Source: Siphonodentalium dalli (lineage: Eukaryota; Mollusca; Scaphopoda; Gadilida; Siphonodentaliidae). Taken from it: 64,000 nt of DNA. The notes beneath the pieces were generated by a model. It saw only the letters and a list, made by a program, of their open reading frames with translations, was not told the origin of the DNA and did not search any database. Made by a program: the position numbers and the translations under genes. This document shows positions 1 through 9,723 of the stretch, in pieces (the stretch's first letter is position 1; the number at the start of each line of letters is the position of its first letter). The DNA is taken from positions 216,833,982 through 216,897,981 of the forward strand of contig CP136063.1 of NCBI GenBank assembly GCA_032622095.1, in the 5' to 3' direction.

Positions 1-272
1 AAATGTCCTTGAATCTTCGGATGGTGATAAGAGTTATTTGGATCAGTCACAGTTTGAGAACAAGTAGAAAATATATGCTGGCGATTGAGTACAACGCTTT
101 TCTATTTTGTATTCCATCTCGCACATTTCTTATTTTAAGTTAGTTGTCTATAATGAACAGTGTACCCACCCAATAATACTCATAGGGATAGAATATATAT
201 ACTAGTCAAATCAACCCAACATATCCAGGCAACCAGGGCTAAATATCTTGCTTAACAAAATACCTAACTAAA

Positions 273-971
273 ATGGAAAACTCTAGTAGCTATCAACAAA
301 GTAACAACGAACGACTGAACAACCCAATACTACCGTATCAGATCGAACACTTACTCAAATCGAATTCGAAATATATATACAATTGCATTCAAGACCCAAA
401 AATGAACATGAACCTCATCTCAAAATGGGAGAAGAAACTAAATATGCACCATGAATTAGACTGGTGGTCAGACGTTTTTAAAACTCCCTTTGTTCAGTTT
501 TGTGACACGAAATATGTATGGTTTCAATATCGGATAAACAATAGAATATTAGGGACTAACAATGTACTAAAGAAAATGGGTCGATCTGAAAATGATACAT
601 GTTCTTTTTGTAAAATTGAAAAAGAGACCATTAGCCATCTTATGTTTCAATGTCACATTATTGCTTCGCTGTGGAACGAGATTCGTATATGGATATTTAA
701 CACGACTTCAAATAAATTAGAAATTAATTCAAACACTATTTTATTTGGCAAAGCTGATACTTTGAAAATTGATCCACTCCTCCAAACGATCTTGGTCATA
801 ATTAAGTATAATATATACCGATCAAAGATGAGATCTGAATTACCAAAATTGCAAAATATCCAAGCAGAAATACGAATGTACGCAAAAACTGAAAGATGGA
901 TTTTTTACAGCAAATCTAGATATACTGAGTTCGAATATCGGTGGGATAAATGGAAAGGTCTGTTACACTAG
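273..971 (+). CDS. C-terminal fragment of non-LTR retrotransposon ORF2 (zf-RVT domain)
   Basis: This is a 232-codon open frame inside the truncated L1/Tx1-like insertion. Residues 110-127 hold a C-x2-C-x8-H-x4-C cluster (TCSFC...SHLMFQC), as in the zinc-binding region after reverse transcriptase in L1/Tx1-type ORF2 proteins. Tryptophan- and lysine-rich sequence follows, ending in DKWKGLLH. Endonuclease and polymerase domains are missing because the 5' part of the element was never inserted. The ATG at 273 is internal; the frame is open upstream to 243 with a stop at 240. There is no internal stop or frameshift. The fragment has no likely function of its own. The family is clear from the zinc motif; the clade is inferred. 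Confidence 0.8.
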   Translation: MENSSSYQQSNNERLNNPILPYQIEHLLKSNSKYIYNCIQDPKMNMNLISKWEKKLNMHHELDWWSDVFKTPFVQFCDTKYVWFQYRINNRILGTNNVLKKMGRSENDTCSFCKIEKETISHLMFQCHIIASLWNEIRIWIFNTTSNKLEINSNTILFGKADTLKIDPLLQTILVIIKYNIYRSKMRSELPKLQNIQAEIRMYAKTERWIFYSKSRYTEFEYRWDKWKGLLH

Positions 972-1606
972 TACAGTTAAACAGCACATACATAACTATA
1001 GATATTTACATGTATGCTGGAAATGTAGTACATAACATTGCACATGCCTGGCACACAAGTATTCCGTAAATATTATTTAGTATTGTAAAAACTGTGTTTA
1101 AACACGAATGTGGACCAGACATGTGCCGTGTTGTGTGACTTACCTAATAGTATGCTTACTTATTTGAATCATATAGTGAGTAAAATTAATTGCATACCAC
1201 CTATCCATGCCGTACATAATCACGTTACGTAAATATACCAGATTTTAAGACTTTTAGCTCGATGCTAACACTAATTAATAATCCCTCAATGTTAATATTT
1301 TGCATTATGTAATTACCATATATATACCTAATAACGTGAGGGACTCAGAAAAAATTACAAATAATACATATACCCAATATTTCATTTTCATTATATTCAT
1401 TATATTTATTATTATAACTAATGGAAATTTAATATAACTAAACAACACAGCATTCATAGAACCATTCACTCCACACTCTTTTTTCTCTTCTACCTTTCTA
1501 CAGTCTCAAAAAAAATAAAATAACGAAAGAGACAAAAACTGTTTAATTACCAACCATTAACTGTAATATAATTCATGTATTATCACAATGTATTTGTCTT
1601 TTTTCA

Positions 1607-1636
1607 AATAAAAATTTATAAAAAAAAAAAAAAAAA
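1607..1636 (+). terminator. Polyadenylation signal and A-tail of the L1-like element
   Basis: AATAAA at 1607-1612 is followed within 8 bp by an uninterrupted run of about 17 A, which then meets the target-site duplication. This is the retroelement's own 3' processing signal, copied into the genome with its tail. Confidence 0.75.
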
Positions 1637-1646
1637 TATCTTGCTT

Positions 1647-1975
1647 GGTGTGGACGGGGTATACATTTGGCCCATGTTTGAACACACACTCCTGTATTTT
1701 GTGTCATTTGTTTCATTTTTGCACATTCGCTCCAATATTATGGGATCACGTTTTATTTGTAATAAGTCATTGTATTTCATTCAAATAATCAGTGCACAGC
1801 CTACATGCCTACTGTTTCAAAGCTAGAGACTTAACGCACTTAAAACACCATTGTACATTGGTACGATTTATCGACCGTTGGTGGTCACCGGTCGATCAGA
1901 AAACCACATAGAGTCTCGAAACAGACAGGTTCTAAATGTTTATGGCATAGACTTGAATGTGCGGACTGTTCAAAA
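1647..1975. other. Unassigned AT-rich spacer
   Basis: The only structure seen is a short dyad, ATCGACCG / CGGTCGAT (1871-1896, 10-nt loop). I recognise no gene. Confidence 0.5.
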
Positions 1976-2112
1976 TGATTGATTGATTGAGGGTTTAGCG
2001 TCGTTTTAGCCGCTATGCCATATCACGACCAAGAACAAAATCAGGTATCGTAATAACGATCGCAGTGAAGCAACTGTCTAGATAAATCAGACAGTGGATT
2101 ATATTAAAACAA
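1976..2112 (+). repeat. SINE-like dispersed repeat, copy 1 (divergent)
   Basis: It starts GATTGATTGAGGGTTTAGCG and goes on through TTTTAGCC, GCATATCACGA-like and CAAGAACA motifs. The same order of motifs recurs at 17516-17680 and 19598-19764. The core resembles the GGTTTTACGCCGC / TTTTAGCAATATTCC / ATATCACGGC repeat widespread in gastropod DNA; that comparison is from memory. This copy is the most diverged of the three. Confidence 0.6.
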
Positions 2113-2884
2113 TGCAATGAGAAGTCAAGTTGTCAAAAATGCAAATCTAGTAAGACTACAGCAAACTACGAGAAAGCCGCAAGTTTAGACTCAAATTGGA
2201 TTTGATCAAAATGTGTTTTTGCGATTCGGTTCACAACATTTAAGAATCATCAGTCAGTTTGAATTTAGAAGTCTATACTTTTATGACATGACAAATAATT
2301 AAAATTTCACTGCCTGCATGTGCCGAAAACTTCTGCGAAATAGAAAAGTTTTGGACTGCACTTTATATATCCATATATTACATCTGCGGATCACGAGATC
2401 TTATATTTTCCCGATTCAAGAAATGTCATAATTATATTGATCCAGAAAGACAATCATCAGATAAATAGTTTTCTATTGACACTTTTCGTGTCATGGCTGT
2501 TTATCATTGAACAATTAGGATGGGTTTCGTTATGTCATGGTACCATACCGAAATACAAGCTGACCATCATATCCCTTAACACTGTCCAGGCAGAACATAT
2601 ACAATTTTGTGCATTGGGCCGAAATAGTTGTGGCTGTTTTATTCCTCATTGTAACATATGGTTGTATGTTATATCATGTAATTAAAAAATTAGTGCAACA
2701 CTGACACAAATGAAGCTCCTCTCAATACGCTATTTGGAGTTGCTTGTCTTGTGAAATTATTAATTATTATATCAGTTCTTGGTACATAAAGCGACAAAAA
2801 ACCTCTCAATTTAACCTCTCAAGTGTACTAATGTCCATTGTTTTTGGTCTTCTTTTAATAAAATTATAGTATATTATATTATAC
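2113..2884. other. Unassigned spacer
   Basis: AT-rich sequence with open frames of at most 82 codons and no family resemblance. No repeat shared with the rest of the window was seen. Confidence 0.5.
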
Positions 2885-2885
2885 T

Positions 2886-3360
2886 AGCCGATGATCCCGA
2901 CGTTGTCCGGGCTATTCAAAAACCAAATTTCAAGTCGATAGCTCCACCCGTTTCCGAGATCTCGTCTGCGCATGCGCGAAGCTGGCGTCGCACGGGCTCG
3001 GCGACCCGATAAAATTCGTATCCGGGGCAAGATACATTCACATAGCAAATTTCAAGTCGATAGCTCCACCCGTTTCCGATATCTCGTCTGCGCATGCGCG
3101 AAACTGGCGTCGCCCGGGCTCGGCGACCCGATAAAATTCGTATCCGGGGCAAGATACATTCACATAGCAAATTTCAAGTCGATAGCTCCACCCGTTTCCG
3201 AGATCTCGTCTGCGCATGCGCGAAGCGGGCGCCACACGGGCTCGCCAATACGACAACGACCGTGTCCGTGGGATTTTACCCTTAGATAGGAAGTTTGGTC
3301 TCGATCGGTGGAGAATCGTAGATTTGTATAAATGACAGACAGACAAACAGATAGATTGTA
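2886..3360. repeat. 122-bp tandem repeat, 2.6 copies, with GACAGACAGACA tail
   Basis: Units start AAATTTCAAGTCGATAGCTC at 2925, 3047 and 3169, a constant 122-bp period. The first two copies differ at only a few bases; the third diverges after about 55 bp. The block is GC-rich against its surroundings and contains GCGCATGCGC dyads. It is preceded by GATGATCCCGACGTTGTCCG and followed by a purine-rich GACAGACAGACAAACAG tail (3331-3350). Such 'bind-and-slide' wording is common in 3' regions of invertebrate dispersed repeats. Because 122 is not a multiple of three, the overlapping open frames on both strands are by-products of the repeat. Confidence 0.85.
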
Positions 3361-3667
3361 TCAAAATATATAAGAGAGATATGTCAATTATCTACACACC
3401 ATTACTGGTGTTTGTCAAAGTTTAGTGGGGTATATCAATACTCATTCACGATCATATCATTGAGGTCCGGAGGATGTGGGTTATCTCTCGAATGCAGATT
3501 GTATCAAAATATATAGGAGAGAAGATAAGCAATGTAGACAATGATATGTAGAATTCGAGATCCGGATACATTATTTATATATGCAGTTACAACATACCAG
3601 TGGAGTTATCCCCACTTTCGGCATACATATTTTGTTCCTGAATATAATCATTTCCTGCTCAATTGTT
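3351..3667. repeat. Short duplicated motif and first unit of a degenerate ~165-bp repeat
   Basis: The motif AGATTGTATCAAAATATATA occurs twice (about 3353 and 3499). From about 3595 the sequence matches, imperfectly, the GTGGAGTTATCC-type units found at 4226, 4392 and 4558. The TTAA element at 3668-4169 therefore appears to sit inside this older degenerate tandem repeat. Confidence 0.5.
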
Positions 3668-4169
3668 TTAAAGGCACGTGCGGCCTTAATTGTCGAAAAT
3701 ATTCATATTTGTTCCAAACACCGTAAACAGAAAAACACTAAAACGCATGCAGTTCCGTTCATATATACAATGACCATCGCGTAAACAGCATGTTATCATA
3801 AAGACCTACTATGTTTTACCTAAGCAAGAGCCTGATTGTGTTACAGAAGACAACACAATGCTACTGGCTAATCACACACAAAAGGCATAAACGCTCTTTA
3901 TTATTTCCATATCAGGTATTCACCAACAAGGAACGCTCTTTATGTTTACAATGGTAATATAAACAAACAACAGAAAAGTAACTTTTTATGCTTTTGTTTA
4001 CATAACAATGGTCAAACAAATGACAATAACATACTGTTTATGCGATATTTCTTATTTGTATTCGGACAAAGTCTATCTACATTTTGATGTACTTTCTGTT
4101 TGTGGCGGTTTTTGACGGGTGGAGATATTTTCACAGGATACCCACCACCAAGGCCAACCGTGTCTTTAA
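3668..4169 (+). mobile_element. TTAA-flanked MITE-like element, copy A (502 bp)
   Basis: The element is bounded by TTAA at both ends. Left end is TTAAAGGCACGTGCGGCCTT; right end read on the other strand is TTAAAGACACGGTTGGCCTT, so the termini form an imperfect inverted repeat of about 20 bp. There is no coding capacity. Inside are two CGCTCTTTAT motifs and a conserved GTTTACATAACAATGGTCAA block. Four further copies occur at 8028, 22314, 30682 and 32761. A TTAA target is typical of piggyBac-type transposases, but a TA target with ends starting AAAG cannot be excluded. It is presumably non-autonomous and mobilised in trans. Confidence 0.85.
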
Positions 4170-4590
4170 AACTTGGCCTGATTCTTTCCACTATATGAAC
4201 TACGACTGATCTCGGTCAGTCAATTTAGTGGAGTTATGCCTCTTTTTTCGTGTTAGATATTCCTTGCAACATACACAATTGTTTTCAACCCTGTACTAGC
4301 TCTTTCATTTCAAGTTCAATTTGAAACTTGGCATATACTTTCTACCATTTGAAACTGAGGTTGCGACTATGAAATCGGTCTAACTAATTGAGTGCAGTTA
4401 TCCACCATTCTTGCCTTATATGGACATTTACTGCGACATACACAATTTTGTCCAAACTTTTATTCGTCCCATTTCTTCTTCAGAAACTGGACACACTTAT
4501 TCACTATCATGGGAACCAGTGCAACTGCAATTGTGAGGTTATCAAAATAAGTTGAACGGAGTTGTTGATATACCAATATGTCAGTATGGC
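4170..4590. repeat. Degenerate ~165-bp tandem repeat
   Basis: Three loosely similar units carry, in order, AACTTGG, a TTCTA/CCA-type CACTAT word, GACTATGA / GACTGATC, GGTC, then G(T/C)GGAGTTAT or GTGCAGTTATCC, and ATACACAATT. The GAGTTAT words lie at about 4226, 4392 and 4558. Identity between units is low, so this is an old array. Confidence 0.5.
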
Positions 4591-6012
4591 TACCTTAATA
4601 TAGCTATAATTGCTTAATTATATTTATCAAATAGCTTACCACTGGAGCTGTACAATTACTGAAAGCCATTGAGTAACCCGGCCTCAATTTCTTAACTCAC
4701 TACAAAACCCTCTAAAAAATAATCGCACACAACACACGTTTACCTAAATATTTCTGTTTAACCATATCCAATTATCTTACTACTTAGAATTAAGTATTAT
4801 ATTTATTTTAACCCAGGTGTGGGGAGTTCCTCGTATAAATGAGGGTTTCAGAAAAACAGAATTGCCCAGCCATGTTAGCTTGGGACAGTTCCATCTCGAG
4901 TTATGACAGCATACGCCAACAATCTGATTATTATTTTGTTATACACCCATAATATACAGTGTTACCTCAGGTGCACGGTTACATTAAGGACCACTCTGGT
5001 GGTAACCGAGGTTCCGTAATACTATTATGTTAATTATCCTCTGCATCGAAGTCAGCACGGAGTATATAAACGGGTCCTTCTGGCAGTGAGTCCGTTCGTC
5101 GGTAACAACTTTGGTGTTCTCTCTCTCGGCCATCACATACCGTATGCTATAATTGGTATGGCCATGGTGGAAGGGATATGACAACTGGAGTGAAAAGCAT
5201 ATGTGCCAACTTTTTATCTTTCTCTAGATCTGTTATAACAAATGTTTGTATTATACATGTATCCATATATAACAGGTTTTGACATTTTCGTTTGATGTTA
5301 TGTCCCTTATAAAATAATAAAAAAACATCTGCGAAAAGCCATCATTACGTGGGGTATATAGGTAATATATATATAGTTTATATAGTTGATAAAATTCTGA
5401 TACAATCATGAATGTTTATATTACAAAAAGCAGAGCAAATATTCCACAATCACATTTTCAACCTAATACATTTGATTTGCAATTTCAATTCGGTGATGAT
5501 TGTTGATAAAAAAAAATAACAAAGTTGATCTATTTTGTCCACTTACTTCTTAGTGGTGATGGATTAACAAACCTTGTTTTCACATTTACCCACTGAGTTT
5601 CTTATGCCCCTTTAACAACTAGTCGGGTTCATTTTAACCTGTTTATTTCAGACAATTTCATACATAGAATGGTGATGCTATGAAAATACAAACATACATC
5701 AGTCATGTTTGATGATAAAATGTGCATACATCAGCTGCATACCAGCTGTGCATACATCCAAAAATATGAGAGGCAGAGGGAGGATGAAAAGGAGAGACAG
5801 GGAAGGATAGCAAACAAGAGAGAGAATGTGGGAAAAGTGAGTATAATCCGGATGGAGCTGCATGAATACAATGATATACTTATAATTATGTTTTCGTCAT
5901 TGATACGCCCGTCACAGCGAAAGATTTTAGGTACATACATACTCTCCCATATTTTATCTTAACATGCTATATACTAAATACTCATTGACGAGTAGTTCCC
6001 TCGGAAAATTAT
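4591..6012. other. Unassigned spacer with GA-rich tract
   Basis: No recognisable gene; the longest open frames are about 85 codons. A strand-asymmetric purine-rich tract (AGAGGCAGAGGGAGG onwards) lies at about 5768-5838. Confidence 0.5.
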
Positions 6013-6105
6013 CAGATAATAAGTTCAACCAACGAACAAACAACATGTCCCCTGAATGAATAAGATTCATTCTGTACTAAGGTCGTTTTTTGAACTTATT
6101 ATCTG
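6013..6105. repeat. Inverted repeat with 16-bp perfect arms
   Basis: CAGATAATAAGTTCAA at 6013-6028 is exactly complementary to TTGAACTTATTATCTG at 6090-6105. The 61-bp loop contains a second dyad, GAATGAA / TTCATTC. It may be a small hairpin MITE or a decayed foldback element. Confidence 0.7.
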
Positions 6106-6909
6106 CATGAACATTTTGAAGCCTCAACTTGTGCTCGCTGTGTTACAGCCCGGTTCAAAATATGTCGGTAAATTATTTTAAATTAGAGTCATACAATTTT
6201 GAAAATTCTGATCACGATATTACTTCAGTGTGGAAAAATCAGGAGCTTTCATTGTTAATCTATTCTTGATATAGTAAAAGAAAGAGTGTTTTTTTCTTCG
6301 GGAAAAATAAATATACTTTCGCTACTTCTTCGAAGTGAAAACAACCTGTAAATCTGTATTTCACGTATTTGTTGACATATCTTATCTCTCCTTCCAAACC
6401 ATGTAGATATAATGCAGAGTCAAATAAGCCATGCGCGTTATGAATAACTACTGTCCACGTATGGCCATTGTAAATTGTTTCAGACCATTAATTTCGAAAC
6501 TACATTTCATTCATGATTGTTATAATATCCTCGATTATCATCTTAGCTGTTAGTTGTTTAATGTTCAAATTATGTTGATTCTGTATTCAAATTAAGTTCA
6601 TTGGCTATCGTCATTTTATGTATGCATTAACTTTCTTTCCAAGCGGGTATTTCCAATCGGGATGTTCATTAATAACCATTCATCGGATCTAGCATCCAAA
6701 CTAAAACATATACTTTTAATAATTACTAAATTGCCAAACTGTTTAAATTGCCACTATGTTTATCGTTTTTACAATGCTAATATGTTAGTCGGACGGCATG
6801 CCATTAATTGAGACACCTGGACTTTATGTATATACGATCTTGTTTTAAATTGTTTACACTTCGTGTTCTGGAACTCGGCGGTTTAATCACATCCGCATTA
6901 TTGCAACGG
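6106..6909. other. Unassigned spacer
   Basis: AT-rich, with no open frame above 60 codons worth noting and no shared repeat seen. Confidence 0.5.
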
Positions 6910-6954
6910 AGATCGGATTGGTTTGTGAACCTCTCCCACAAACCAATCCGATCT
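6910..6954. repeat. Perfect 18-bp hairpin
   Basis: AGATCGGATTGGTTTGTG (6910-6927) is followed after 9 nt by its exact reverse complement (6937-6954). The stem is too perfect for chance at this scale. No terminator context or gene is adjacent. Confidence 0.85.
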
Positions 6955-8027
6955 ATACAGGAATGATCGATGATTTTGATTGTGAGTGCAAGCTATTCCT
7001 AGACGTTCACAATTATCATGGAACCAATGGTCTTGCCAAAATTGGGTTATGTAAATGGAGTACATTATATAAATCACGAGTGAGCATCTGCATTAGTTGT
7101 GTTTGAATCACACAACAGTGTTCTACTTGCATGCGACTTTAATTAAGTTACCCTTCATCCAAATGCCAGCAGTGTACATTGCACAAGGACGCTTTCGGCT
7201 ACGTTCATACACTCGCAAGGTTACACGGTATGGTTTGCAGCCATTTCATCATAGACAACTATCTAGTGCCAGAATATTAACCGAACATATGCATCAAAGC
7301 TAAAGTAGAATTTATGTTCCACATGCAATGTTATTGACATTTGCTTTCAAATACTGTATGATTGATTTTTGCGAGACAATTTCATGCCGTTTACATAGGG
7401 GTGGGTCTGCAGAAAAAATCCTTACACAGGGGTGGGTGGGTCGTAAGTCGAGAAGACACGATTTTTCCGGTATTTGCAATGTTTTTCCTTTTGGCTTTTC
7501 TTCACCTAATTACTAGGTAGTTACCCAATGTGGGGATCGTTTGTGTTATGATCCATATAAAAAATATATGACATACTAAATATAGTAGATACAGGTCCCA
7601 GAGTCATGTTTAACAAAGAAAGTGGAAGTGTTTGGTCACTCTATCATTCAAAGCGTGTCTGTATATGCATCTATGATCTACTGTCATTGGTGTATGATAT
7701 CACATCTAAGAATGTGCTTATTGACAATGCATTGCACATGTTGGCATGAACAGGTCCAGTAAATTTACCGATTGGGCTAAATGTCTCAATAAAAATATGA
7801 TGTAGCCTCCCGTTGCTTAACTGCAATCGTCCGATGAGAATCGAAGTGCGGGTCACCATGCAATGTCACTTGCGTTAACTTACGTAGATAGCCAGTTTTT
7901 GCTTCTTGAAATTTTAGCGTCAAAGTTTTTGTATGAACCCTTGTAACGCGGCAGGGTTATAAGACCGATATAACTGCCCCAACTTCGTAATATGGGAAAT
8001 TCAGCAGTGAGAAGCGTCATTTATGTT
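6955..8027. other. Spacer containing a decayed GGGTGGG-type repeat
   Basis: Most of this stretch is featureless. At 7386-7480 the words TTTACATAGGGGTGGG, CAGAAAAAATCC and GGGGTGGGTGGGTCG align with the left end of the 31687-32249 element, so it is probably a fragment of that family. Confidence 0.45.
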
Positions 8028-8529
8028 TTAAAGATACGGTTGGCCTTGGCGATGGGTATCCTGTGAAAATATTTCCACCCGTCAAAAACCGCCACAAACA
8101 GAAAGAACAACAAAATGTAGACAGACTTTGTCTGTATACATATAAGAAATATCGCATAAACAGTATGTTATTGTCATTTATTTTACCATTGTTATGTAAA
8201 CAAAAGCATAAAAAGTTACTTTTCTGGTGTTTGTTTATATTATGATGGTAAGCATAAAGAGCGTTCTTTGTTGGTGAATTCCTGATATGGAACGAATAAA
8301 GAGCGTTTATGCCATTTGTGTGTGATTAGCCAGCAGCATTGTGCTGTCTTCTGTAACACGATCAGGCTCTTGCTTATGTAAAATATACTAAATCTTTATG
8401 ATAACATGCTGTTTACGCGATGCTCATGGTATATATGAACGAAACTGTATGCGTTTTAATGTTTTTCTGTTTACGGTGATTGGAACAAATATGAATATTT
8501 TCGACAACTAAGGCCTCACGTGCCTTTAA
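8028..8529 (-). mobile_element. TTAA-flanked MITE-like element, copy B (502 bp)
   Basis: Reverse-orientation copy of the 3668 element. It has the same 502-bp length including both TTAA, and the ends TTAAAGATACGGTTGGCCTT (left) and AGGCCTCACGTGCCTTTAA (right). Differences from copy A are scattered substitutions and small indels. The equal length, the TTAA at both ends and the unrelated flanks show that these are the true element boundaries. Confidence 0.88.
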
Positions 8530-9082
8530 TAATATTTTTTAATATTTTTATTTTAGCAGCCAATTTCGCAGTCATGTATATTTTGCTGTAATCGCTTATA
8601 TGCACATACCGATATATGCAGGTTTGTTAATGTTTCATTACGTCACTTGGGCACATTTATCACGATTGAGACATGCAGCCCGATCAGTAGATGTGCTGGA
8701 CCAACAACATTCAACTTCAATTATCTTTGACTAGGACATCTCTGCAAACCGTCAAATTTATTGATGTTATATTCTGGTATATTCAGGTATATTCAAGAGT
8801 ATTAGACGGTAGTGTATATGCATGCGGGTATATCTGATTATTGATTCACGCAGAAGCTTATATATATTCACTAGGGCTGAATTAGGAGGATGAAATAAAT
8901 TTTTGAAAAGCTGTTTGGTCATGTGCTGTGATTTTTTCAGTCATGTTGAACTTTGAGCTTCCTACTGGTGATTTCTAAATGTACCTAGGTATGATCAGAG
9001 TGGATATGGATTAAGTATGGGGATGAAACAATATATTCACCAGAACAGTCTGGACAAGCTTGGTAGAGTCAATTGAAATGTG
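8530..9082. other. Unassigned spacer
   Basis: AT-rich, with short TATTCAGGTATATTCA-type reiterations near 8773-8800 and no gene. Confidence 0.45.
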
Positions 9083-9212
9083 AGTTTGGGGGTGGGTCCC
9101 AAAATCCTGGGAGGAATTTTTTTTTTTGGTGGATACCCGGAATGCTGCAAAAAGCAATCAGCCCTGTGTCTGTAATTTTTTCCTGACCCCCCCCCCCACA
9201 TTTACAGGCACA
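9083..9212. repeat. Decayed copy of the GGGTGGG inverted-repeat family
   Basis: The right side read on the minus strand (GGGGGGGTCAGGAAAAAATT, then ACAGACACAGGGCTGATT) parallels the right end of the 31687-32249 element. The left side carries GGGGGTGGGTCCC. Poly-T (9117-9127) and poly-C (9187-9198) runs lie inside. Confidence 0.4.
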
Positions 9213-9723
9213 TTTCGGTAGGATCGCTATAGTTGTTACTACAAAACTTATCATTTAAGTTATATGTGGTGCAAATGCATGTTATGTGCATTCTGCTTAT
9301 TATGGCACCATCTGGTTTTCTAGGTCAAAATGCCTGTAAAACATACCACGTAAACTTCTGAGTGCATGAATACACCCTTAGGCTGCACTCACACAGCTGG
9401 TAAAATTGCCTTCCAAATTTTCATCATATTCCTTATATATATAGCTTTTTATAACACCAGCAGGACGAAGCCTAACCCGAATGATCTCTGAATGTGTCAG
9501 ATGGTGGAACACAGCTCATATATAGTTTATATTCATTCAGACTGATCACATATCGTTGTTGTCCACGTCCTCGGATAGTTCTGTAATATTTTCTTCCTCT
9601 GTTTTTGTACATCCATTCTATCTGCAGCGAAAGATGAGAATGATTATTATTATGTTGGAATCTGGAACATCGTATTCATTGTTGGTGTATTATTGTATGA
9701 TTCACTCATAACTCAGATATATA
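9213..9723. other. Unassigned spacer before the segmental repeat
   Basis: No gene or repeat unit recognised. Homology with the 48 kb copy begins at about 9724. Confidence 0.4.

Larger units (their letters stand above)
241..1646 (+). mobile_element. 5'-truncated L1/Tx1-type retrotransposon with target-site duplication
   Basis: A 13-bp direct repeat, AAATATCTTGCTT, occurs at 241-253 and again at 1634-1646. Between the copies lie the 3' end of an ORF2, an AT-rich 3' UTR of about 650 bp, an AATAAA at 1607-1612 and a run of about 17 A ending at 1636. Truncated 5' end, poly(A) tail and direct flanking repeat are the signature of target-primed reverse transcription by an L1-like element. The three A of the duplication that abut the tail are ambiguous, so the firm duplication is 10-13 bp. 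The element starts near 254 and the open frame runs straight into the truncation point. The intact duplication suggests a fairly recent insertion. Confidence 0.9.

Noticed and set aside
2916-3364. Overlapping 60-108 codon frames on both strands
   Set aside because: All lie in the 122-bp tandem repeat and change frame between units; repeat by-products.
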